Assembly (NCBI RefSeq): GCF_021462825.1
Contig: NZ_JAKEEB010000046.1
Span: 1-37,996, forward strand
Source of the DNA: Streptomyces glomeratus
GTDB lineage: Bacteria > Actinomycetota > Actinomycetes > Streptomycetales > Streptomycetaceae
Reading direction: 5' to 3'
Length of the DNA stretch: 37,996 nt
This document shows, one piece after another, positions 1 through 7,128 of this stretch. The position numbers were made by a program, and so were the translations under genes. Each line of letters begins with the position of its first letter. Position 1 is the stretch's first letter. Below the pieces are notes generated by a model. The model saw nothing but the letters and a program-made list of their open reading frames with translations. It had not been told where the DNA came from and searched no databases.

Positions 1-80
1 AACTCGACACCGCCATCGAACAACACGGCAAGGGCGACCTCGCCGCCCTCCTCACCGGCGGCGACACCTGGACGGTGTAG
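1..80 (+). CDS. 3' end of an unidentified gene
   Basis: The frame starting at position 3 stays open to TAG at 78-80 and gives about 25 residues ending in GGDTWTV. It has Streptomyces-like codon use and is followed at once by a strong hairpin, so it is probably the C-terminus of a real + strand gene that begins outside the window. Too little is present to name a family. Confidence 0.55.
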   Translation, partial: LDTAIEQHGKGDLAALLTGGDTWTV

Positions 81-96
81 CGGGCGGAGGGCAGAT

Positions 97-127
97 GGGC
101 GAGGGGGACCACTGGTCCCCCTCGCCC
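97..127. terminator. Bidirectional hairpin terminator
   Basis: A perfect 14-bp inverted repeat (97-110 with 114-127) has a 3-nt ACT loop. It lies between the + strand gene ending at 80 and the minus-strand DUF427 gene whose stop is at 131, so it can serve both convergent transcripts. It has no U-tract, which is usual for Streptomyces. Confidence 0.8.
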
Positions 128-130
128 GGT

Positions 131-523
131 TCACACCGCCGGCGCCTCGGGTGCGTCGCCGGTCACCTCGATCTCGGCGACGTCGTCGTAGAACGAGAGA
201 TACCCCTTGATCTCGGGGACCGAGTCGATCGGATCGGGGTAGGCCCAGGCGACATCCGTGCGCACCGGTGCCGTTCCGTCTCCGCCGTGGAACGACCAGT
301 ACGTGGCCTCGCCCTTGTAGGGGCAGGTGGTACGGGTGTCCGACGGCTCGAAGAGCGTCAGGTCCACGTCCTGCGGCGGGAGGTAGTAGCGCACCGGGAG
401 TCCGGTCTCGTGGACGAGCACGGGCCGGGTCGACGAGGAGACCGGACGTCCGTCGATCGTGACCCTGACCGTCTGTGCGCTGCGGACGGCGACCACTCGG
501 TGGCCGGGCTCGGCTTTCGGCAT
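131..523 (-). CDS. DUF427 domain protein
   Basis: This is a 130-aa cytoplasmic protein. It matches the DUF427 family by its CPYKGEATYW block (near residue 70) and the following WAYPDPIDSVPEIKGYLSFY stretch, both hallmarks of that fold. The molecular function of the family is not established. The ATG at 521-523 is chosen because GGGGAGG lies about 7 nt upstream; a longer frame to 709 has no ribosome site and would overlap the neighbouring gene. It lies 19 nt downstream of the aldo/keto reductase on the same strand, so the two are probably co-transcribed, which hints at a redox or carbonyl-related role by inference only. Confidence 0.88.
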   Translation of the reverse strand: MPKAEPGHRVVAVRSAQTVRVTIDGRPVSSSTRPVLVHETGLPVRYYLPPQDVDLTLFEPSDTRTTCPYKGEATYWSFHGGDGTAPVRTDVAWAYPDPIDSVPEIKGYLSFYDDVAEIEVTGDAPEAPAV

Positions 524-542
524 GGCAGTCCTCCCCTTTGCG

Positions 543-1415
543 TCAGCAGGCGGCGGTGATGGTGCGGTAGTCGTCCTCGGACAACCGGATCGAGGCGCTC
601 GCGACGTTCTCCTCGAGGTGTGCGACGGACGACGTACCGGGGATCGGGAGCAGGGCCGGTGAATGACGGAGCAGCCAGGCGAGCGCGAGCTGCGGCGCCG
701 TGGCGTCATGGTTCGTCAGCACCTTCGCCAGCGGGCCGTCGGGCCCGGCCAACTGCCCCATGGCGAGAGGGAACCACGGGATGAAGGCGAGGCCCTGCTG
801 CTCGGCGTGCCGCAGGACGTCCTCGGACTTGCGCTCCGCCACGTTGTACAGGTTCTGCACCGAGACGATCGGGGCGACCGCCCTCGCCCGCTCCACCTCC
901 TCCACGGTGACCTCGGACAGCCCGATGTGCCGGATCTTGCCCTCCTTCCGGAGCTCGGCCAGCTCGCCGACCTGGTCCTCCAGGGGTACGGCGGGGTCGA
1001 TCCGGTGCAGCTGGAGCAGGCTGATGGCCTCCAGCCTCAGGTGACGCAGATTCAGTTCCGCCTGTTGGCGCAGGTATTCGGGCCGTCCCACCGGACGCCA
1101 GTCGTCGGGACCGGGCCGGGTGAGACCGACCTTGGTGGCGATGACCAGGTCGTCCGCGTAGGGATGCAACGCCTCCTTGATGAACCGGTCGCTGGTGTAA
1201 GGGCCGTAGGCGTCGGCGGTGTCGATGAAGTTGACACCGAGTTCCACGGCGCGGCGCAGCACCCGGACCGCCTCGTCGGGATCGGCGGGTTCGCCCCAGA
1301 TGCCGGGGCCGGTGAGCCGCATGGCCCCGTAACCGAGCCGGTTGACGGTGAGGTCGTCCCCTATCCGGAGGGTGCCGCTGCCGGCGGCCGGGGCAGCGGT
1401 GAGATCAGTGCTCAT
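543..1415 (-). CDS. Aldo/keto reductase
   Basis: This 290-aa protein is an NADPH-dependent oxidoreductase of the aldo/keto reductase superfamily, predicted to reduce carbonyls in the cytoplasm. The complete catalytic tetrad is visible: Asp65 and Tyr70 in FIDTADAYG, Lys95 in IATKVG and His137 in LLQLHRID. The cofactor-binding end, LLPIPGTSS, is also present. ATG at 1415 is preferred over an in-frame ATG at 1433 because GAAAGG lies about 9 nt upstream of it while the other has no ribosome site. The substrate cannot be told from sequence. It is divergent from a TetR-type regulator across a 193-bp region carrying inverted repeats, so it is a likely target of that repressor. Confidence 0.93.
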   Translation of the reverse strand: MSTDLTAAPAAGSGTLRIGDDLTVNRLGYGAMRLTGPGIWGEPADPDEAVRVLRRAVELGVNFIDTADAYGPYTSDRFIKEALHPYADDLVIATKVGLTRPGPDDWRPVGRPEYLRQQAELNLRHLRLEAISLLQLHRIDPAVPLEDQVGELAELRKEGKIRHIGLSEVTVEEVERARAVAPIVSVQNLYNVAERKSEDVLRHAEQQGLAFIPWFPLAMGQLAGPDGPLAKVLTNHDATAPQLALAWLLRHSPALLPIPGTSSVAHLEENVASASIRLSEDDYRTITAAC

Positions 1416-1525
1416 CGTCGTAAGCCTTTCCACATGGCTGTGACCGAGGGTGGCGAAGATGTGACTCGTCGTGAGAGGCGGCGGGGCCCGTCGTGGGCAT
1501 CGACGGCGTTGCCTGGCCTAATAAA

Positions 1526-1603
1526 CAGTGTTCACTCTTTATGCTGTGAGTGTCAATTGAACGCCGTGAAAAAGCACGGTACGGCATTTATGTTTCAACA
1601 CTG
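1526..1603. promoter_or_regulatory. Divergent promoter/operator region of tetR-akr
   Basis: CAGTGTT occurs on the + strand at 1526-1532, and its reverse complement AACACTG at 1597-1603 just before the TetR gene start. A consensus -35 TTGACA faces the aldo/keto reductase gene (complement of 1551-1556). The stretch is AT-richer than its surroundings. The inverted CAGTGTT pair is a plausible TetR operator covering both promoters; this is inference from spacing and symmetry. Confidence 0.45.
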
Positions 1604-1608
1604 CTAAG

Positions 1609-2355
1609 ATGCAGAGCATGGGACAGGTGACTCAAAGTCGGAGGATGCGTCTTCGCGAGGCCACGACTGCAGAGATCAAGGCCACGGCCCTCAAGCACAT
1701 GGCCTCCAGCGGGACGGCGGCGATCTCGCTGCGTGCCATCGCCCGTGACATGGGGATGACGGCCGGTGCGATCTACAGCTACTTCGACACCAGGGACAAC
1801 CTGGTCAGCGTCCTGATCGCGGATGTCTACAGCGGCCTCGCCGACACCCTGGAAGCCGCCATCGAGGCCTGCCCCAAGGACGACGCGGCCGCCCAGGTGC
1901 TGGCGTTCGGCCAGGCCTACCGCAACTGGGCGGTCAACAACCCAGAGGAGTTCCGGCTCGTCTACGGCGACGCCGTGCCCGACTACCAGCCGCCGGAGGG
2001 CGGTGCGGCGGCGGAGGCGGAGCACCGCTCCTGCGCGGTTCTCACCGGGATCGTCGCGGCCGGCTGGCCCAAGGCGCAGCATCTGTACATCGGCAGTGAC
2101 CACAGCTGGTCGGACTTCGACCCCGCCTTCGCCGAACTGATCCGCCAGTCCTTCCCCGACCTGCCGCCCGCGGCGGTGGCTCTCTCGCTGCGCCTCTGGG
2201 GCCGTATGCACGGCCTGGTGTCCTTGGAGGTCTACGGCCACCTGCGCCCCCAGGTGCAGGACCCGCAGAAGCTGTACCGAACGGAACTGGTCGACCTGTC
2301 CAAATCGCTGGGGCACGTCCCGGTGGGTGACTCCCCGAGCGTGGTCTCCGTCTGA
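1609..2355 (+). CDS. TetR/AcrR-family transcriptional regulator
   Basis: This is a 248-aa regulator. The N-terminal helix-turn-helix is clear at about residues 38-60 (ISLRAIARDMGMTAGAIYSY followed by FDTRDNLV). The rest is an all-helical ligand domain of the type in which the conserved part resembles TetR_C / WHG domains (WAVNNPEEFRLVYGD). Such proteins usually repress an adjacent divergent gene until a small molecule binds, so the aldo/keto reductase operon is the likely target. The first ATG (1609) is used; ATG at 1618 is an alternative, and neither has a strong ribosome site. It converges on the acyl-CoA dehydrogenase gene, from which a strong hairpin separates it. Confidence 0.9.
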   Translation: MQSMGQVTQSRRMRLREATTAEIKATALKHMASSGTAAISLRAIARDMGMTAGAIYSYFDTRDNLVSVLIADVYSGLADTLEAAIEACPKDDAAAQVLAFGQAYRNWAVNNPEEFRLVYGDAVPDYQPPEGGAAAEAEHRSCAVLTGIVAAGWPKAQHLYIGSDHSWSDFDPAFAELIRQSFPDLPPAAVALSLRLWGRMHGLVSLEVYGHLRPQVQDPQKLYRTELVDLSKSLGHVPVGDSPSVVSV

Positions 2356-2365
2356 GCGTGCGCCG

Positions 2366-2404
2366 AGGCCGCCGGCCGGGCCTCCGGGGCCCGGCCGGCG
2401 GCCT
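2366..2404. terminator. Bidirectional hairpin terminator
   Basis: A perfect 17-bp inverted repeat (2366-2382 with 2388-2404) has a 5-nt loop and lies between two convergent genes ending at 2355 and 2413. It also marks the left boundary of the P450 island. Confidence 0.85.
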
Positions 2405-2412
2405 GGGTGCGA

Positions 2413-4122
2413 TCAGCCGGGTGACGCCTCGCCCCGAAGCAGCGGCAGACCTTCGGTCAGCCAGCGGGAGCTGATTCCGGCGAAGTCGGGTTCCGTCTCC
2501 GCGCAGAGCCGTCGCCAGAAGCCGGCGAGACGATGCCGAGCCGAGGTGCAGTAGACGTCCGCGAGCTGATGACCGTCCTCGCCCTCGTCGGCGGACCGCC
2601 GGGTGGCCGCCCTGGCGAGTACCGCGTACATCGCGAACAGTTCGGCCGCGATCCGGCCGAGAAGGATGACGGTGTGCTCCTTCTCGAAGAGATCGTCCTG
2701 CCGGGGATGGCTCCGGGCCGACTCGTGACAGATCCGGCGGAAGCGCAGCACCTGCTCCCGGATGGCCGAGAGATGGGCACGGTTCGGCCCGGACAGGCCG
2801 TCCTCGCCCTCGAGTTCCGCGCCGACGCCGTCACCGAACGCGGTGGCTGCGTCGGAGGGCGCCGTGTAATGCCGGCTCAGCAGGCGCCGGGCGGCCTGGC
2901 TGTCCAGCTGGAAGTCCACATTGCCGGCGATGCGCAGTCCACGGGCGTCTCTGAGCCGGCGCTCCAGCGGGACGGGAACCGCTCCTCGCCGCAGCTTGCT
3001 CGGCAGCGTTTCGATGCCTTCCGCGCCGTACAGGGAGACGGTCCGGTCCACGATCCGCCAGCAGGTCCGTACCGCCAGGTTCTTGGCCGTCAGCCGCTCG
3101 AACCAGCGGTCCTCCGGCCCCGATCCGACCAGGCTCCACTGGATGACGCTCTCCATGGCGTACACCTCGGCGAGCGTCTCACCGATCATCCGCTGGATCT
3201 CGTCGTACCCGCTCAGGGCGCGGCCGTTGATCCGGCGCCGGGTGACGAACTCTCCCGACCACAGGCGGCAGAGCTTCGCGATGGCCAGGGCCGGGGCCGC
3301 GGTGAAGTACAGCTGGCCGATGAGGAGCGCGGAGGCCATCCTGTCCGGGAACCGGGCGTCCTCCGGTTCGCTCCGTACGACGTGTTCCGCAGGAACCTCG
3401 ACGTCGTCGAAGCGCAGCGCCCCGTTGGGCAGACCCCGGCTCCCCGTGAACTCGATGCGGGAGGTCACCTCGAAGCCGGGGGCGGAGGTGTCCACGAAGC
3501 AGATGCACAACCTCCGTCCGTCCCCGGTGTGTTCGGTGGCCGCGATCGGCAGCAGGTCCGCCACGGGCCCATGGCCCGTGAAGACCTTCTCGCCCCGCAG
3601 GACGTACACCGAGCCGTCCGCGGACCTCGTGGCGGTGGTCCCGGGCCAGGCGTTGTTCTGGCCGGCGGGTTCGGTCAGGCCGAAACCCGAGACCGCGCCG
3701 CCGGCGAGCTGCTTGGACACGAACTCCCGCAGTTCACCGGGCGGCAACGCGGGCAGCAGCGCCGGTGCGCCGACGCCGGCCTGGATCGCCAGCATCTGCC
3801 CGGCGGGCATGCAGTGGCCGGCGGCGTGTTCGATGGCGCGGAAGGTGTTGTAGGCCGACAGCTCCAGCCCGCCGATCTCCGTGCCCAGGCTCAGCTTGAG
3901 GTAGCCGCTCGCGCGCAGGTCGTCGAGGAGCCCCTGCGGCAGCGTGCCGGTCAGATCCACCCGGTCCGGGTCGACCCGGGCGCGGAGGAAGGCCCCCAGA
4001 GCGGCCACGACCGCGTCGCCCTCGGCCCGCTCGGTCTCGTCCTGTACCGGGTGGCGAAGGAGTCCCGGGCCGAGTCGCCCCGAGTACAGGGCGTCGACGA
4101 AGCTCGGGACCGCGGTGGTCAC
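2413..4122 (-). CDS. Long acyl-CoA dehydrogenase-like flavoprotein, atypical
   Basis: This 569-aa protein has an acyl-CoA dehydrogenase fold in residues about 40-420. The flavin/substrate middle domain is seen as GFGLTEPAGQNN (147-157) and the GSRGLPNGALRFDDVEVP strand (227-244). The C-terminal helical domain has YGAEGIETLP and RRLRDARGL. Two things are odd. The position that carries the catalytic Glu in MCAD-type enzymes (nine residues after the Arg of RDA) is Gly400, in a LRIAGNV context. About 150 extra residues follow the core. It may therefore be a variant oxidase, an N- or C-oxygenase, or a carrier-bound substrate desaturase rather than a beta-oxidation enzyme. GTG at 4122 is chosen: GGAGGGAG is just upstream and it overlaps the P450 stop (GTGA), so the two are translationally coupled. 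Confidence 0.88.
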   Translation of the reverse strand: MTTAVPSFVDALYSGRLGPGLLRHPVQDETERAEGDAVVAALGAFLRARVDPDRVDLTGTLPQGLLDDLRASGYLKLSLGTEIGGLELSAYNTFRAIEHAAGHCMPAGQMLAIQAGVGAPALLPALPPGELREFVSKQLAGGAVSGFGLTEPAGQNNAWPGTTATRSADGSVYVLRGEKVFTGHGPVADLLPIAATEHTGDGRRLCICFVDTSAPGFEVTSRIEFTGSRGLPNGALRFDDVEVPAEHVVRSEPEDARFPDRMASALLIGQLYFTAAPALAIAKLCRLWSGEFVTRRRINGRALSGYDEIQRMIGETLAEVYAMESVIQWSLVGSGPEDRWFERLTAKNLAVRTCWRIVDRTVSLYGAEGIETLPSKLRRGAVPVPLERRLRDARGLRIAGNVDFQLDSQAARRLLSRHYTAPSDAATAFGDGVGAELEGEDGLSGPNRAHLSAIREQVLRFRRICHESARSHPRQDDLFEKEHTVILLGRIAAELFAMYAVLARAATRRSADEGEDGHQLADVYCTSARHRLAGFWRRLCAETEPDFAGISSRWLTEGLPLLRGEASPG

Positions 4123-5417
4123 GCTCCCTCCGCGGGGACGAGTTCCACGGGGACGTCGAGCAGCACGGTGTGCTTGTTGTTGGGCGCCCACGTCTCCGTT
4201 CCCGTCAACCGGATCTCTTCGACCCGGTCCAGGAGCGCCTCCAGCGCCAGCCGGATCTCGAGCCGCCCGAAGGCGTCACCGAGGCAGTAGTGCACGCCGT
4301 GGCCGAAGGACAGGTGCGGATTGGGGTCGCGCCGGATGTCGAAACGGGAGGCGTCGGGGAACACCGACTCGTCCCGATTGGCGGCGGGCCACCACAGCGT
4401 CACCTTGTCGCCGGCACGCATCCGCTGACCGTGCAGCTCCACGTCCCGGGTGAGAGTACGCCGATTGTATGGATTTGCGGGCAGCCAGCGGAGTACTTCC
4501 TCGACCGCGGTCGGCAGCAGCGAACGGTCCTTCCGCAACGCCTGCCACTGATCGGGATTTTGGGCGAACGCCAGCAGACCGCCGGCGATCGTGTTGCGCG
4601 GCTGCTCGAAACCGCTGACCAGCATGACGCTGGCGTTGGCTTCCCGCTCCATCTCGGAGAGCGGTGCCTGGCCGGAGTGCGCGGGCAGTTCCCCGATCGC
4701 GAGCACCGTGCCCAGGTCGTCGGCCGGATGCCGGCGCTTGGCGTCGAGCAGAGAGGTGAAGTAGCCCCGCAGACTCGCGTAAGTCGCCCTCGACGCGTCG
4801 TCCACTTTTCCGGTACTGCGGTGGGTGAATCCCAGGACGGCATGCACCCATTCCGTGAGTTGCCGCCAGTCCTCGCGCGGTACACCGAGAAGCAGTGCCA
4901 CGGAGCGCAGCGAGAAGGGCTCGGAGAAGTCGTCGACCAGGTTGGCACTGCCCCGCTGGACCAGTTCGTCGGCGAGCAAGGCCGCTGTCGCCCGCAGTTC
5001 GGGCTCCAGTGTGGTCACCGCCGTTGCGACGGCCGGACCGAGCAGGTGCTTGAAGACGTCGTGCCGCGGGTTGTCCATCATGGCCAGCACGGTGCCCGTG
5101 AGACCCCCGCCGAAGGGCAGATCCTCCAGATGGGAGCCGCCGCCCGCCCGGCCGCCGCCCCCCTGTGAGGAGAAGACCGGATCCACCGACGCGGCCGCGA
5201 TGTCGGCGTGCCGCGTCAGCACCCAGAAGCCTTCGCCGTCCGGCAGCGTGCCGGCGGGGTGGTACAGCACGGGAGCTTCGCGCCGGAGCCTGGCGAACAG
5301 CTCGTAAGGAATTCCATCGGCGAATCCCGAGTGATCCGTCAGATCGAATCCACCGAGAATTTCCGGATGATTTTCCGGGTAATTCGTCCTCTTCTCCGAA
5401 CTGCCTTCGATGCCCAT
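4119..5417 (-). CDS. Cytochrome P450 with atypical I-helix (first of two)
   Basis: This is a 432-aa soluble bacterial-type P450. The haem loop FGHGVHYCLG places the thiolate at Cys378, and the K-helix ExxR is Glu307-Arg310. The I-helix reads VSGFEQPRN (267-275): the acid is kept at Glu271, but the Thr normally next to it, which delivers protons during O2 activation, is Gln272, followed by Pro273. The C-helix region is also unusual (DNPRHDVFK). The protein needs ferredoxin partners, but none is encoded nearby. ATG at 5417 is used because GAGG lies 7 nt upstream; longer frames to 5522 lack a ribosome site. Its stop overlaps the start of the dehydrogenase-like gene, so the two enzymes probably act on the same molecule. 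Substrate unknown. Confidence 0.93.
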   Translation of the reverse strand: MGIEGSSEKRTNYPENHPEILGGFDLTDHSGFADGIPYELFARLRREAPVLYHPAGTLPDGEGFWVLTRHADIAAASVDPVFSSQGGGGRAGGGSHLEDLPFGGGLTGTVLAMMDNPRHDVFKHLLGPAVATAVTTLEPELRATAALLADELVQRGSANLVDDFSEPFSLRSVALLLGVPREDWRQLTEWVHAVLGFTHRSTGKVDDASRATYASLRGYFTSLLDAKRRHPADDLGTVLAIGELPAHSGQAPLSEMEREANASVMLVSGFEQPRNTIAGGLLAFAQNPDQWQALRKDRSLLPTAVEEVLRWLPANPYNRRTLTRDVELHGQRMRAGDKVTLWWPAANRDESVFPDASRFDIRRDPNPHLSFGHGVHYCLGDAFGRLEIRLALEALLDRVEEIRLTGTETWAPNNKHTVLLDVPVELVPAEGA

Positions 5418-5623
5418 CCGAAACCTCGTGTCGGTGAGTGCGCAATGCGATAACGTGCGAATTACCCGGCGAAGGTATCCGGGCGCGACCCCTACCGCCA
5501 ACCCCAGACTTACCGCGGGCACCCCCTAATTTTGTACCCACTAAAAGGGGTTGGTCATAGGGGGCGACAGTCAGTAATTTCCGGATCCCAGAAACATGGC
5601 CCCCAGTCAAGTGGGATGTGGAT
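5418..5623. promoter_or_regulatory. Divergent P450 promoter with CCCCCTA/TAGGGGG inverted repeat
   Basis: This 206-bp AT-richer intergenic region separates the two P450 genes. CCCCCTA at 5522-5528 and TAGGGGG at 5558-5564 form a perfect 7-bp inverted repeat, with centres about 36 bp apart, flanking an A/T-rich core. A possible + strand promoter is TTGGTC (5551-5556) with TAATTT (5575-5580), 18 bp apart, so the TAGGGGG arm would lie in the spacer. The repeat is a candidate site for the cluster's LuxR-type LAL regulator; this is inference. Confidence 0.5.
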
Positions 5624-6901
5624 ATGAGCGAGGCGTCGACCGTCAAGCTTCCCGATGTCATCACATACAACCCGGAAGTCGCTCGGCAGGCACTTCCATT
5701 CGATCCGTTCGACCCGGATTTCCATGCCGACCCGTTCCCGTACTACCGGAAGATCAGGGAGGAGGCCGGATCGGCCTTCCGTACCGCGGGCGGAGTCGTG
5801 GCCGTGTTCGGCTACGAGGAGGCCGCGTCGGTCATGAAGGACCCCCGGTTCGGCTGGGGCGTCAATCCGATGGTGGCCGACCAGTTCGTGGAGAATCCCG
5901 CGAGCGGCGAGTCCGGCCGCATCCTGATGTTCATGGACCCGCCGGACCACACCCGGATCCGTGGGCTGGTGTCCAAGGCGTTCACGCCGAAGATGATCAA
6001 CGTGCTCCGTCCGAAGGCCGCGCGGTACGCCGAGGAACTGCTGGCCAAGGCGCTCGAGGAGAGCCCGGACGGTCGCATAGACCTTCAGCAGGCGCTGTCC
6101 CGCCCGCTGCCGGGCAAGGTGCTGAGCGACATGATGGACATCCCCGCCCACTACCACCCGCTCTTCTTCGCCAACACCATGGAGAGCGGCCGCGGTCTGG
6201 ACCCGGGGTTCACGCTCACCGACGAACAGAAGGCAGGCCGCAACGCGGCCCGCGACGTCTTCATCAACGCCGGCATCGAGCTGGTCGCCGCCCGGCGCGC
6301 CGACCCGGGCGACGACCTGATCAGCGACCTGGTCAGGGCCGAGCAGGAGGGTGACCGGCTGTCCGAGTGGGAGCTGGCCATGCTGATGATGAACCTGCTG
6401 GCCGCCGGGTTCGGCGCCACGGCCGCCCTGATCGGCAATCAGGTGTACAACCTGCTGAGTCACCCGGAGCAGCTGACCTGGCTGCGGTCGCACCCGGACC
6501 ACACGTCGGCGGCGGTCGAGGAACTGCTGCGGTACGACAGCGCGTTGGCGATGGTCACCCGGACCGCGCTGGAGGACGCCGATGTGGCCGGCATTCCGGT
6601 GCGTGCCGGTGAGTACGTCGTCGTGATGCTGGCCGCCGCCAACCGTGACCCGGCCGCCTTCGACGCCCCGGAACGGCTGGACGTCACCCGCCCGGGGACC
6701 CGCAACCTCGGATTCGGGCACGGCATCCACTTCTGCGTCGCGGCGCCGGTGGCCCGCATGATCGCGCAGGAGGCGCTCGCCGCCCTGATCAAGCACGACG
6801 TGCGTCTCGACGAGACCCGGCAGGTCGTGCGGTGGCCCGGTATCTCCCTGCGTGTGATCGGCGAGCTGCCGATCGTCCTGGGGCCGGTCGTCGGCTCCTG
6901 A
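5624..6901 (+). CDS. Cytochrome P450 with degenerate I-helix (second of two)
   Basis: This is a 425-aa P450. The haem loop is FGHGIHFCVA with Cys371; the Gly that usually follows two residues after Cys is Ala373. ExxR is Glu300-Arg303, and the C-helix MDPPDHTRIR is canonical. The I-helix reads AAGFGATAA (260-268): in alignment with the AG-x-E/D-T-T motif, both the acid and the adjacent Thr are replaced (Gly264, Ala265), leaving only Thr266. Normal proton delivery for monooxygenation is thus doubtful, and coupling, dehydration or substrate-assisted chemistry are possible. ATG at 5624 is preferred because GGGA is 7 nt upstream; in-frame GTG at 5618 is an alternative. It is divergent from the first P450 and followed by a terminator, so it is probably monocistronic. 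Confidence 0.93.
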   Translation: MSEASTVKLPDVITYNPEVARQALPFDPFDPDFHADPFPYYRKIREEAGSAFRTAGGVVAVFGYEEAASVMKDPRFGWGVNPMVADQFVENPASGESGRILMFMDPPDHTRIRGLVSKAFTPKMINVLRPKAARYAEELLAKALEESPDGRIDLQQALSRPLPGKVLSDMMDIPAHYHPLFFANTMESGRGLDPGFTLTDEQKAGRNAARDVFINAGIELVAARRADPGDDLISDLVRAEQEGDRLSEWELAMLMMNLLAAGFGATAALIGNQVYNLLSHPEQLTWLRSHPDHTSAAVEELLRYDSALAMVTRTALEDADVAGIPVRAGEYVVVMLAAANRDPAAFDAPERLDVTRPGTRNLGFGHGIHFCVAAPVARMIAQEALAALIKHDVRLDETRQVVRWPGISLRVIGELPIVLGPVVGS

Positions 6902-6915
6902 CCGCCCCGCACCGG

Positions 6916-6949
6916 CCGGCCCCGGACCGCCCTCGCGGACCGGGGCCGG
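6916..6949 (+). terminator. Hairpin terminator after the second P450
   Basis: Inverted repeat 6916-6930 with 6935-6949 forms 15 pairs with one A-A mismatch and a CCTC loop, 15 nt after the P450 stop. It separates the P450 transcript from the exporter promoter just downstream. Confidence 0.75.
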
Positions 6950-6961
6950 ACTTGTTCCCGC

Positions 6962-6989
6962 TTGACACTCAACAGCGTGTCGGTACTAT
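6962..6989 (+). promoter_or_regulatory. Promoter of the MFS exporter gene
   Basis: A perfect -35 TTGACA (6962-6967) is spaced 16 bp from a TACTAT -10 (6984-6989), the best vegetative-type promoter in the window. The spacer contains CAGCGTGT (6973-6980). The deduced leader is about 130 nt and includes a 6-bp hairpin (7080-7085 with 7093-7098) some 30 nt before the start codon. Confidence 0.65.
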
Positions 6990-7128
6990 CTCCAGTGCTA
7001 ACTCTGAACACCGCTCAGCAATCGAACGCAGTGAACCAAGCCCTGGCGTTCCGGTTCGGCGGAAGTGCTCGACGTCTCTCCGGCCGGGTCGCGGCCGGGA
7101 CGATCCTTTGCAGAAGGGTTCCAATCCA

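Noticed and set aside
4276..5670. 464-codon alternative frame over the first P450
   Set aside because: It is a same-strand shadow of the real P450 frame, with Arg/Gly-rich composition and no P450 motifs.
6832..7128. N-terminal extension of the MFS exporter frame
   Set aside because: It overlaps the end of the P450 gene, crosses a hairpin terminator and a consensus promoter, and encodes Arg/Pro-rich sequence; GTG at 7129 has a ribosome site.
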